From Olsenella sp. Marseille-P4559 (lineage in GTDB: Bacteria; Actinomycetota; Coriobacteriia; Coriobacteriales; Atopobiaceae), in assembly GCF_900605015.1 (NCBI RefSeq), contig NZ_LR027574.1:580723-624663 (forward strand): a stretch of DNA of 43,941 nt, written 5' to 3'. Numbering within the stretch: the stretch's first letter is position 1; every line of letters begins with the position of its first letter. This document shows positions 23,990 through 31,964 of the stretch, piece by piece. The notes below the pieces were generated by a model. The model did not search any database. It was not told the origin of the DNA and worked only from the letters and a program-made list of their open reading frames with translations. Position numbers and translations under genes: made by a program.

Positions 23990-24757
23990 GAGGCCGAGCT
24001 CGTGCACAGGGACAGGGCGAAGAGGCAGCGCCTGCCCGGGCAGGCGAGGCTCCCCGTGCCGAAGCCGTTCGACGGCCTCGACTGGGCCAGCGTCTCGTTC
24101 CCGGACGGCTGGGGCCGCGAGGACATGCTCTCGCTCTCCTTCATGGAGCGCGCGGAGGGCCTCGCCTTCCACGGCCCGACGGGCAGGGGGAAGACCCACG
24201 TCGCCACCGCGCTCGGAATCGCCGCGACGTCCGCGGGCTACCCCGCGGGGTTCTGGCAGACGGCCCGGCCGGCGCCGCGGCCGGGCAAGGCCAAGCGCGA
24301 GGGGACGCCCGACGGGCTGCTCGCCGACGTGGCCAAGGCGAGGCTCCTGGTACCGGGCGGGTTCGGCTACGTGCCCTTCGACGTGGACGGGGCGAGGCCG
24401 CCCTGCCAGGCGACGCCCGAGGGCCGCGAGAGGAGGAGCGTGATGTCCGCCACCAACGTCGAGTCCGGCAGGTGGGGCACCGTCTTCGCGGACGACAAGC
24501 TCGCGGCGGCGATCGTCGACCGCGTCGTGCACCACGGCAGGCTCGTGGAGTTCGGGGGCCCGAGCCACAGGCTGGAGGAGAGCCTGATGCTCGGGAAGTC
24601 GGGAAGGCAGGGAGGTGCCGGCGGGCCCGTGACGAAACCCGAAAAACTTTCGTGCGCGAACCCGAAAGAATCCGTGATGAAAACCGAATGTTGTTGTTCA
24701 CTAAGAAGTGACGCGAATGGCCATCGGAAACTGAGCGCCGTGGTCGGGAAGAATTGA
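23990..24757 (+). pseudogene. istB: istB of IS-A, 3' fragment with destroyed Walker B
   Basis: The frame reads EAELVHRDRAKRQR..., FDGLDWASVSFPDGWGREDMLSLSF, HGPTGRGKTHVATALGIAA (Walker A intact), then RLLVPGGFGYVPFD where the family has LLVLDEFGYVPFD. The Walker B Asp and Glu are both Gly (24356-24361). Further on, PPCQATPEG..SATNVESGRWG replaces the LLYQVISE..FTTNIEFSRWG type of sequence. All these differences are explained by A-to-G and T-to-C changes. The frame runs past the usual end (LMLGK) into the element terminus and IS-C. Confidence 0.8.
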
Positions 24758-27019
24758 GCAGTCTGGTCAGATTCTGGCCGTGTCCCGGTGCGTCAGGGAC
24801 ACGGCCAGGCCTATGTTCTCCCGGGGCGCCGACTTTGGCGAGTGCCGCCCCGGGAAGGAAGGGGAAATGACCGTGCCCCCAGACGGGCAGGAGGACGCCA
24901 GGAGGATGGACCGGGACGGGGTGCCGAGGTCGCGGATTGCCCGCGAGCTGGGGGTCAGCAGGAACACTGTCGCCAAGTACGCGGACAAGCCCGACATGTC
25001 GCCCGAGCCCCCGCTGGCCCGAAGGAGGGCCCGCCCGGCCACGGACGGCCTCTCGCACTGGACCGACGCGATCCTGGAGGCGGGCCCGCCCGTGCCGGGC
25101 AAGCAGAGGCACACGTCCAAGAGGGTCTACGAAAGGGCCGTGGACGAGATGGGCTACGAGGGCTCGTACTCGTCGGTCAGGAGGTACGTGGCCGCCTGGA
25201 GGGGCGACCACGCGCGGGGGCCGAGGGACGGCCACCTCGAGCTCGAGTGGGTGCCGGGCACGGCGCAGGTCGACTTCGGGAACTTCCGGGCGACGGTCGC
25301 GGGGCGCGCGGTCGGCCTGAAGCCCCTGGTGGCGACCCTGCCGCACTCCAACGCCCGCTACTGCGTCGCCCTGCCGCGCGAGAGGGCCGAGGTCTTCTGC
25401 CGGGGCCTGAGGGCCGTCTTCGAGCGGATCGGGCGCGCGCCGCGCCTGCTCGTGCCCGGCAACGCCACCGAGGCCGGCAGGATGCTGTCCGGCAGGGTCA
25501 CGGAGTCCGAGCCCTTCTCCCAGTTCCGGGCGCACTACCGCTGCGAGAGCCGCCACCGCGACCCCTACTCCGGGAACGAGAGGGGGTCGGTGGGGAACGC
25601 AGTCGGCTTCCTGCGCCGCAACCTCCTCGTCCCCGTCCCCGAGGCGGACTCGCTGGACGAGCCCGGCGAGAGGCTCGCGTCCGGCTGTGACCGCATCAAC
25701 GCCGGCGCGAGGAACAGGGAGGGCAGGGAGACCGCGAAGGCGCTTCCGGAGGACCTCGCGGGCATGCTGGCACTGCCGGGCACGCCGTTCGACGCGGCCG
25801 GGTGGGCGCATGCGCGCGCCGACAAGCGCGGGTACGTGCGCGTGGACGGCAACCTCTACTGCGCCGGCCCCGCATGGCACGACCGCGAGCTCCTGGTGGG
25901 CGTGCGCGCACGCACCGTGGAGGTGCTCGCCGACCGTGGCAGGCACGTGGCCACGCTCGCCCGCAGCTTCGGCGAGGGCGAGACGGCGGGGAACCCGGTC
26001 TCGCTGATACCCGCCCTCGTCGCCCGCCCCAGGGCCTTCGGGGAGTCCACGATCCGGCGGGACATGCCGGACGGCCTGGTGGAGGCCATCGACCGCTGTG
26101 GCAAGGCCGACAGGAGGCAGGCCCTCCGCGTGCTCGGCAGGGTCGCCGGCGTCGCGGGCTTCGGCGCGGCCTGCGAGGCCGAGGAGCGCGTGTTCGCCGG
26201 CGGGAGGGTGCCGGACGAGGCCTCCTGCGACATGCTCGCGAGGCGCATCGCCGCCGGCAGGAGGCGCTCGCTCACGAAGTCCGTGCTCGCCGAGTGGGCG
26301 CGGAGGGGCACGCCCAGGCAGGTCGAGCACCTCGCGGGCTACCTCGAGGCCGAGTGCGCGAGCAGGGAGGCGTCGAAGCGCGCGAACCTGCCGGGGCGCT
26401 GCGCGCTGCCGCAGGCCAAGACGTTCGACGGCTACGAGTGGGGGCAGGCCGAGCGGCCCGACGGCTTCGGGAGGGACGACCTGCTCTCGCTCTCGTTCCT
26501 CGACGACCGCGAGGACCTCGTGCTCATGGGCGACGTCGGCACGGGCAAGACGCACATGGCGGAGGCGCTCTGCGCGCTCGCCTGCCAGCGGGCGCGGCCC
26601 GCCAGGTTCTTCACGGCCTCCTCGCTCGTGATGCGCCTGCGCCGCGCCCGCGACGACGGAAGGCTCGACCGCGAGCTCGCCCAGCTCGGCGGGGCCGAGC
26701 TCCTGGTCATAGACGAGCTAGGCTTCCTGCCGCTCGACGCCGACGGGGCCAGGCTGCTCTTCCAGGTGGTCTCCGAGGCCTACGAGGCGCAGTCGGTCGT
26801 GTTCACGACCAACCTCGAGTTCTCCAGGTGGGGCTCGGTCTTCGGGGACGACCAGATGGCAGCGGCCGTGATAGACCGCGTCGTCCACCACGGGAGGCTC
26901 CTGCAGTTCCGCGGCGAGTCCTACCGCGTCAGGCACGCGCTGATGCAGTGAGGGGTGCTCAGAAAGCATGCTCGGAACGCGTGAGCGAACTGCTCAGAAA
27001 TTAGTGACCATTCTGCTCA
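24709..27019 (+). mobile_element. IS-C: IS21-family element inserted in the right end of IS-A
   Basis: The left end contains three related units starting at 24709, 24732 and 24755, exactly 23 bp apart (TGACGCGAATGGCCA, TGAGCGCCGTGGTCG, TGAGCAGTCTGGTCA). The right end, read inward, has TGAGCAGAATGGTCA and TGAGCAGTTCGCTCA, also 23 bp apart, then another TGAGCA. The outer inverted repeats match at 11 of 15 positions. Size is 2,311 bp. No target duplication could be seen. The sequences on both sides are the divided right end of IS-A. Confidence 0.82.
24867..26951 (+). CDS. istA/istB: IstA-IstB fused single-frame IS21 transposase (IS-C), DDE residues lost
   Basis: This 694-residue frame combines both IS21 proteins. 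The IstA part (about 1-465) has an HTH (RIARELGVSRNTVAKY) and AQVDFGNF (first Asp), but LLVPGNATEAG has Gly for the second Asp (GGC, 25458-25460) and GNERGSVGNAVGFLRR has Gly for the catalytic Glu (GGG, 25593-25595). The IstB part (about 470-694) has GDVGTGKTH (Walker A) and LLVIDELGF (Walker B), both intact. Start 24867 follows AAGGAAGGGGAA; the frame could extend to 24780. Normal IS21 elements use two overlapping genes; here the C-terminus of IstA and the N-terminus of IstB appear shortened at the join. Confidence 0.85.
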   Translation: MTVPPDGQEDARRMDRDGVPRSRIARELGVSRNTVAKYADKPDMSPEPPLARRRARPATDGLSHWTDAILEAGPPVPGKQRHTSKRVYERAVDEMGYEGSYSSVRRYVAAWRGDHARGPRDGHLELEWVPGTAQVDFGNFRATVAGRAVGLKPLVATLPHSNARYCVALPRERAEVFCRGLRAVFERIGRAPRLLVPGNATEAGRMLSGRVTESEPFSQFRAHYRCESRHRDPYSGNERGSVGNAVGFLRRNLLVPVPEADSLDEPGERLASGCDRINAGARNREGRETAKALPEDLAGMLALPGTPFDAAGWAHARADKRGYVRVDGNLYCAGPAWHDRELLVGVRARTVEVLADRGRHVATLARSFGEGETAGNPVSLIPALVARPRAFGESTIRRDMPDGLVEAIDRCGKADRRQALRVLGRVAGVAGFGAACEAEERVFAGGRVPDEASCDMLARRIAAGRRRSLTKSVLAEWARRGTPRQVEHLAGYLEAECASREASKRANLPGRCALPQAKTFDGYEWGQAERPDGFGRDDLLSLSFLDDREDLVLMGDVGTGKTHMAEALCALACQRARPARFFTASSLVMRLRRARDDGRLDRELAQLGGAELLVIDELGFLPLDADGARLLFQVVSEAYEAQSVVFTTNLEFSRWGSVFGDDQMAAAVIDRVVHHGRLLQFRGESYRVRHALMQ

Positions 27020-27066
27020 CATCGTCTTGACAAAACACAACCGAAAGTCAGGCTTGACTAAACACA

Positions 27067-27361
27067 CGGTGCGGACGCCGCGCTCCGGGCAGTCCGCCCT
27101 GGGCACGGCGCGGTGCACGACGGTCTCGCACCGCCAGATGCCGAGGCGGCGCCAGGCGCGCTCCCGCGTGTCGTGGGTCCCGCACCTCCGCCCGCGCCCG
27201 GGGCACCCCACGGCCCGCCCCCTCACGTGCGCCACGCGTACGCGGAGCCCGTCGGGGGCGTCCCCTTTCTCCTCGGACCAGGCGCCCGTGACCTCCCATC
27301 CCGCCCCGAGCCCCATCGACCTCTCGAAGAGCCCTGCCAGCATCCCGGCCTGTGCCTCCAT
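27067..27361 (-). pseudogene. ISL3-family transposase, N-terminal remnant
   Basis: The 98 residues from ATG 27361 (GGGAGG five bases upstream) include the ISL3 zinc-ribbon region: GCPGRGRRCGTHDTRERAWRRLGIWRCETVVHRAVPRADCPERGVRT. The usual CPxCG reads CPGRG, losing one Cys. The frame continues exactly into ARMPWGARPS at 19916 once IS-A and one CGGTGCG copy are removed. Bases 27362-27475 hold the right end of the ISL3 element. Confidence 0.85.
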
Positions 27362-27482
27362 CGCCGCCTCCCGGGTGGATGTCCAGCCTTCCCCAGCAAG
27401 GCAATGTCCTACCGCTCGGGGGGGCCGGCCACGTCATCGCGGGGAGGTGCTACCCACCAGAAGTGACGAAGAGCCCAAATTT

Positions 27483-27515
27483 TGCCCGCTTGAGCGTCCC
27501 ACGTTCAAGCGGGCA
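27483..27515. promoter_or_regulatory. Perfect 11-bp hairpin next to the ISL3 right end
   Basis: TGCCCGCTTGA and TCAAGCGGGCA flank an 11-base loop. Neither side has a U-tract. Before the ISL3 insertion this hairpin stood directly upstream of the SprT-like gene and downstream of the membrane protein gene, so it could be a terminator of the latter or a control element of the former. Confidence 0.45.
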
Positions 27516-27550
27516 TCGCTTGAGCTCATGCGTCAAACCACCAAGCAGAC

Positions 27551-28009
27551 TTAACGTTTATGAATCCCCACAAATATGCAGTACGTCACGCATGAGTAGA
27601 GAAGCACATAGATGACAAAGATCTGGGGCACGGGCCATACATCTGGGAACCCAAGAGACTCACCCCGGCTCAAATAGAAATCCTCCAATAGCGGGGTAAC
27701 CCAATACATGGAGGCATAGAGAGCAAGCCAGGAGGCAAGCTGGGCTACAGCCCTGCGCACAACCGCACAGTTACTGCCCACGTCGCGGTGCCTTACATGG
27801 TCAACGACATCGAGCACAACGCATATGGTCGGGACAGCAAACAGGCTCGCGTAGAAAAAGACCTGGATTACCCCCTCGCAGAGTTCGCTCGGATAGTAGT
27901 GTGGCATGAGCGCAGCGGTTACCAGCTCAATCAGGACAAGGATTGGACATGCGACCCTGGCAAACCGCGAGGCTTTGTTGGTTTCTTTCATGATCACACC
28001 ACAGTCCAT
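27551..28009 (-). CDS. Small multi-pass membrane protein, unknown function
   Basis: This 152-residue frame has about four hydrophobic segments (VACPILVLIELVTAALM, VIQVFFYASLFAVPTICVVLDVV, LASWLALYASMYWVTPLL, IFVIYVLLYSCVTYCIFVGI). It ends in a short basic tail, HKR. I do not recognise a family. An internal ATG at 27991 is an alternative start; neither has a strong ribosome site. It follows the secreted amidase gene by 12 bases on the same strand, so they may be co-transcribed. Base composition is lower in GC than the genome background. Confidence 0.6.
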   Translation of the reverse strand: MDCGVIMKETNKASRFARVACPILVLIELVTAALMPHYYPSELCEGVIQVFFYASLFAVPTICVVLDVVDHVRHRDVGSNCAVVRRAVAQLASWLALYASMYWVTPLLEDFYLSRGESLGFPDVWPVPQIFVIYVLLYSCVTYCIFVGIHKR

Positions 28010-28021
28010 TTTGAACGCGCG

Positions 28022-29044
28022 TTACCGTCGGATGCGATAATAACGGCCATTGATGTTTGGCCAGCCAGTCTCGCCCTCCCACCTCAAGTAGTCGGCCGAG
28101 TGCTGGGCTATGCGTAATCCTTGCGTGCTGGATTTTGAGTAAACAAATCCAATGTGGTCAACAGCACCGTCATCGCCACTATCATAGCCTATAAAGTCAC
28201 CGGCACGAACATTGTTCTTTAGCGAGTTCCAGCTTGTCGAATTGTACCCACTGCCCATATAGTTAGCGAACGTGTTGGCCTGAATCCAAGAGAGAGAGCG
28301 GTTCCCGATTGATCTCCACCACCAACCGCTCGCAATGTCATTGTAGTAGTCCATGCCGATGCCTCCTGCATGCAGAATCTGAGATGCGAAGTTCGTGCAG
28401 TCAGCACCGGCTAGATACCAAGTTCTTTCATACCCATAATCGGAGTTGTAAGAAGTTGCATACTTGAATGCATAATTGCAAGCATTCGAAAGGTTAATGC
28501 CCGAATTCCGCAGAGCAACAGGTGTCTCTCTCTGTTCTATCCCGACAGGAAGGATTTTCTCTGCCTGACTTTCCGCCTCATCAATAGATATTGTCTCTTT
28601 GTCAACCGCTGACTCGAGAGAGAGAATTTCATTCTTCAAGAACTCATTCTCAGAAGGATTCTCGTAGATATCGAGAAATGCAAGGATGTCACCGAACTCG
28701 TCACCCGCAATTACCCCATCAAGACCCATGGCATAGCTTTTGTATTCCGAGGCAGTCTCTACAGTGAGCTCTGGCAACCCGAACGACTTCGCCCCCGCCA
28801 AAAAGCCAGGATGTTTCTTAGTGAACGCAGTTAAAGCTGCCTCGTTATCCTCATACACATCAAGGAGCTTATATCTCTGATCAAATGCGCTAATTGTAAC
28901 TTCAACACGAGGCTGGTCACTTGCGTTACTTGATACCTGACCCGCATATGCTTGCGTAGTACCCAATAGCAGCAAAACCATGAGCATGATGAAAAGAGAG
29001 CCGAGTTTTACGCAACTACTTCTGCAGAATCGTTTGCTTAGCAT
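28022..29044 (-). CDS. Secreted Amidase_6-type putative cysteine amidase
   Basis: This 340-residue protein has an N-terminal signal peptide (basic start, LGSLFIMLMVLLLLGTTQA, likely cleavage near AYA at 34). A central charged region of no clear family follows, then a C-terminal Amidase_6-like domain (about 185-340). That domain shows YAFKYATSYN, GADCTNFASQILHAGG with probable nucleophile C216, VDHIGFV with H297, and AQHSADYLRW. Proteins with this domain are thought to be papain-like amidases acting at the cell wall. The gene is clearly AT-richer than its neighbours, suggesting recent acquisition from a lower-GC Gram-positive. Confidence 0.8.
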   Translation of the reverse strand: MLSKRFCRSSCVKLGSLFIMLMVLLLLGTTQAYAGQVSSNASDQPRVEVTISAFDQRYKLLDVYEDNEAALTAFTKKHPGFLAGAKSFGLPELTVETASEYKSYAMGLDGVIAGDEFGDILAFLDIYENPSENEFLKNEILSLESAVDKETISIDEAESQAEKILPVGIEQRETPVALRNSGINLSNACNYAFKYATSYNSDYGYERTWYLAGADCTNFASQILHAGGIGMDYYNDIASGWWWRSIGNRSLSWIQANTFANYMGSGYNSTSWNSLKNNVRAGDFIGYDSGDDGAVDHIGFVYSKSSTQGLRIAQHSADYLRWEGETGWPNINGRYYRIRR

Positions 29045-29184
29045 AATGCCCCCATTCTATTCATGACCTCTCGCCCAACCGCGCCAGCTTTGTCACCTCC
29101 CCTAGGACCATAGTCACTATTGCGCGTTGGCACAGAGGATAGCCATGCTGGGAGACCATGTCTGTAGTCAGCAGGGACCTAATA

Positions 29185-31581
29185 TCAGCTATCGCCCTGA
29201 CTACACCGTATCCCAGCCAGGATCTCCCGCCGGAGAGCGGGGATGTCAGGGGCCTGCACTCGAGTGAGGCAGACCCTCCGAGCCGTCTTAATAGTTGACG
29301 GGGCATAGCCAAGCTCCTGGCTAATCTCCCTAACGGTCCTCCCCTGAAGAAGAAGCAATGCAGTGTCTATCTGGAGGGGTGTAAGGTCATAGGCAGCAAG
29401 AACATCGCGCACCACTACTTCGTTGAGGGAAATGGAACGCTGCTGCAACTTGTCGCGGGCGAACCGCCCAGAGCAGACTATTCTTCTCCCAACATAGACG
29501 CCCGATGCCGCAAATACCAGCGCTGACAAGAAGACGCAGACAAGCTCGAAGCCCGTCTGCGTCCCATACACGCCAAGAACACCAACGTGATAGGTGAAGG
29601 TAGTCGCAACGCGATTGAACAGCACGCAGCCACCCACAAGCCCAAGCGAAAGACCACAAAGAACTGGTGAGCCCGAAGGTCCCGCTACATACGCCCCACA
29701 ACTCACAACGAGAAGTAGGAGGGAGAGCGCGGCTAAAATCGTCGGTGCCAAATCCGGCATGACGAAGGCAACTGTGAGGATTGAAACCGAGAACGCGACC
29801 GAAGGCACACTCTGCTCGGATGACCTTACAAAGAGGGAGAGAATGCAGCAAAAGCAGACAGGAGCAAAAAACGTAAGCGCAGCAGGCATGAACGAGAACC
29901 AGTATAGTCCGCGCCACACCTCCTCGAGACCGCTTCCGACAACGCAGCCAATAAGGAACAAGCAAAGCGATTCCCTCGGCTGAACACCGACGGCGGTTTC
30001 CTCAGTGTCGTCCCGCAGCGGCATAGTGAAAGAAGTTGCCAATATAAGACATACACCTACAACTAGTGATAGCTCAGCCAGAAGAAGATCGCACAAAATA
30101 AAGGCAACCACGGAGCAGGCCATAGTAATGGGACGTCTCTTGAATGCACCCCTTCGAGAGGCTGCTGCTACCCACCAACGGTACAGGCAGAACCCCAGCA
30201 CGGCATCGCAGGCAAACATTACTGAGGTACTATGGGGAATGAAATCAGAGACGAGAGACCCAATAGCCGCCGCGATCGGGGGAAGCCTGTTGAGGAGATT
30301 CCCCGAGTATCGCACTGGTCCACGGCAATCGCTCCGCTTGCACAGGACAGACGTGTGCGAAGCGAGCATGCCGGCGGCCAAGGCGAAAAGCCGATCCTGC
30401 CCGGTACCCCAGACGCCATGGGGAGCGTTCACGGGAAGCAGCAGATACAAGGTCGTAGCAAATAGGAGGGCCTCCGCGACAGGCCCCACGCTGTTGTCCG
30501 GCCCGCGTTCCTCGACGCCCCTGCTCATGCCCTGGACTGCAAGTTGTAGATGATAGCGCTCCCTCAGCTGGTCAGCCCCCTCGACACCAATCTTCCTATA
30601 CGCGCGCCGGAGGTACTCCCTGACGGTCGACGGTTTGATCCCGATCAGCTCTGCACTCTCCTGGGAAGTCCTTCCTCGGAGCAAGTGTCCTATCGCCTCC
30701 GTCTCTCGCTCCGTAAGGCCGAACTCAGACAAGTCCGGAAAAGCGAAGTCGATAGGCTTCGAGTCCGTCTCCCCCACTCCGGAACCACACCAGCCGTGGT
30801 GCGAACGGATTGCAGCCAGGCAGGTCGTTGACACGAGCGCGACAATAATGGCTCTCGAGTCAGACTGGGAAACCAACCCACTCGTGTTCACTACTCTCGT
30901 ATACAGGTTCCATGAAAGCGTGCCGCATGCGGCAAGGGACGCAAGCCGTGCGACCAATAAGTGCTCTGTACCATTCTCAGTGCCCTCGAACGCTGAATCA
31001 GCAGCGAGCAACACAAAGAGAAGTGAAACGCAACACGAGGCCACGCCAGAGAGCGTGAGCTCCAAAATGATGGGTCCACCCCCGGCAGATACGCCAGCGA
31101 GCCACGCGGGCTGGGTGAGTAGCCCCAGTGCGAGAGCCAAGGTTGCCGAGACTCGAGATGGCCAGTTCGTACTGGCGGAATTCCCATCTGAGCCGTTAAT
31201 CTGTTCACGCGTCATTTGAAGGACCCAAGACAGTGCAAGCGAACACAATGCAGTACCAGCAAGACACGCGACCCAAAACGCGAAAAACCCTCTCTGCCCG
31301 CCCATTACATGGAGCACGACGAGAACAACCTGCCAAACCAGGCCGGCAAGAGCAACTCGGAAAGCGTTTATACGTCTCAGGAGAGAGTCGACTCTTTGCT
31401 GCAATCCGTACGACAGGAACTGCCGAATAAGCGACCCCAGGAGGCATCCTGCAGCGGCGTATGCATAGGCGTTCACAGGCAATTCTGGGGCAAACAGGCG
31501 TTGGACGGTATTCGGCGTCCAAAGCAGAAGCGTCAAAAGTGAGATGTCGGGCACACGGCCTCTAACCCTTGTAAAGCTCAT
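29185..31581 (-). CDS. Large membrane protein with two LuxR-type HTH domains
   Basis: This 798-residue protein is built as two units, each a run of transmembrane helices followed by a LuxR-type HTH. The first HTH is at about 287-343 (FGLTERETEAIGHLLRGRT, IKPSTVREYLRRAY). The second is at about 731-788 (YDLTPLQIDTALLLLQGRT, YAPSTIKTARRVCL). About six helices precede the first and ten or more the second. Single-unit membrane LuxR regulators are numerous in Coriobacteriia; a double version in one chain is unusual. GGAGGCGCT lies before the ATG. The nearest candidate targets are the amidase and membrane protein genes downstream on the same strand. Ligand unknown. Confidence 0.85.
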   Translation of the reverse strand: MSFTRVRGRVPDISLLTLLLWTPNTVQRLFAPELPVNAYAYAAAGCLLGSLIRQFLSYGLQQRVDSLLRRINAFRVALAGLVWQVVLVVLHVMGGQRGFFAFWVACLAGTALCSLALSWVLQMTREQINGSDGNSASTNWPSRVSATLALALGLLTQPAWLAGVSAGGGPIILELTLSGVASCCVSLLFVLLAADSAFEGTENGTEHLLVARLASLAACGTLSWNLYTRVVNTSGLVSQSDSRAIIVALVSTTCLAAIRSHHGWCGSGVGETDSKPIDFAFPDLSEFGLTERETEAIGHLLRGRTSQESAELIGIKPSTVREYLRRAYRKIGVEGADQLRERYHLQLAVQGMSRGVEERGPDNSVGPVAEALLFATTLYLLLPVNAPHGVWGTGQDRLFALAAGMLASHTSVLCKRSDCRGPVRYSGNLLNRLPPIAAAIGSLVSDFIPHSTSVMFACDAVLGFCLYRWWVAAASRRGAFKRRPITMACSVVAFILCDLLLAELSLVVGVCLILATSFTMPLRDDTEETAVGVQPRESLCLFLIGCVVGSGLEEVWRGLYWFSFMPAALTFFAPVCFCCILSLFVRSSEQSVPSVAFSVSILTVAFVMPDLAPTILAALSLLLLVVSCGAYVAGPSGSPVLCGLSLGLVGGCVLFNRVATTFTYHVGVLGVYGTQTGFELVCVFLSALVFAASGVYVGRRIVCSGRFARDKLQQRSISLNEVVVRDVLAAYDLTPLQIDTALLLLQGRTVREISQELGYAPSTIKTARRVCLTRVQAPDIPALRREILAGIRCSQGDS

Positions 31582-31667
31582 AGCGCCTCCAACCGACCAT
31601 GGGACACACCAGATTCGTCCACAGCTATTTTGAAAATAACTCTATTGCGGAAGACTTTTCCAAGTGT

Positions 31668-31679
31668 GGTATAGATACC
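31668..31679. promoter_or_regulatory. Small palindromes upstream of the double LuxR gene
   Basis: GGTAT-AG-ATACC (31668-31679) and TATTTT-G-AAAATA (about 31626-31638) lie in the AT-rich 50-100 bases before the LuxR gene start, where its promoter should be. They are possible binding sites for autoregulation. The rest of the 31582-31964 gap holds no gene I can support. Confidence 0.3.
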
Positions 31680-31964
31680 GTCGTGGATGGCTCACATAGT
31701 TGCTACTTTTTTGCGATCGGGTAATAGAGCACCGGCACCTACGGTTGCCGCAGGCAACATCTGCACTTCCAGGATATACTCTCCTTAGTTCACGAGGTCG
31801 AACGCAAACCGTTTGTTCTTCCAGGGTACCGCCGCTGCATGCCACAACGCTCAAGCACGCCGCTTGAAGCCAAGGGCGGGGCCGGTGTTTTCCCAGAAGG
31901 CGTGGGCTTGATGTCCTTCGCCCTCAGAGGGAAAGCCAGCCCCCGCCCCCAGAATTACGTCCGC

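Larger units (their letters stand above)
19924..27066 (+). mobile_element. IS-A: IS21-family element, interrupted twice
   Basis: The element starts TGTGTTTGATAG and ends with CTTGACTAAACACA, imperfect inverted ends of the TG...CA type. It is flanked by a 7-bp duplication CGGTGCG. Both ends contain several GGTTTGAGCAC/CGAAA-like repeats at about 22-23 base intervals, as IS21 ends do. Without IS-B and IS-C it is about 2.56 kb, the normal IS21 size. It carries istA and a broken istB. IS-B sits in istB and IS-C in the right terminal repeats. Confidence 0.88.
19576..27475. mobile_element. ISL3-family element, internally deleted and split by nested IS21 elements
   Basis: The terminal inverted repeats begin GGCTCTTCG and match at 22 of 28 positions (19576-19603 with the reverse complement of 27448-27475); all six mismatches are transitions. 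The 9-base sequence CAAATTTTG flanks both ends (19567-19575 and 27476-27484), fitting the AT-rich target duplication of ISL3. After removing the nested material (19924-27066 and one target copy) about 750 bp remain, roughly half a normal ISL3 element. The transposase has therefore lost its middle and the copy cannot move unaided. Confidence 0.85.

Noticed and set aside
19924-24673. IS-A ending at the AACCCGAAA repeats before IS-C
   Set aside because: No target duplication fits there. The true right end is at 27066, where the 7-bp CGGTGCG copy and the restored ISL3 frame agree.
24141-26555. Very long minus-strand open frame (804 codons) across the IS21 genes
   Set aside because: It is the shadow of istA/istB in extremely GC-rich DNA; its translation is Arg/Pro/Gly-rich and matches no family, while the plus strand has clear IS21 motifs.
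24704-27026. A target duplication for IS-C
   Set aside because: Bases outside 24709 and 27019 do not match over 4-8 positions for any TG...CA choice I tried, so none is claimed.
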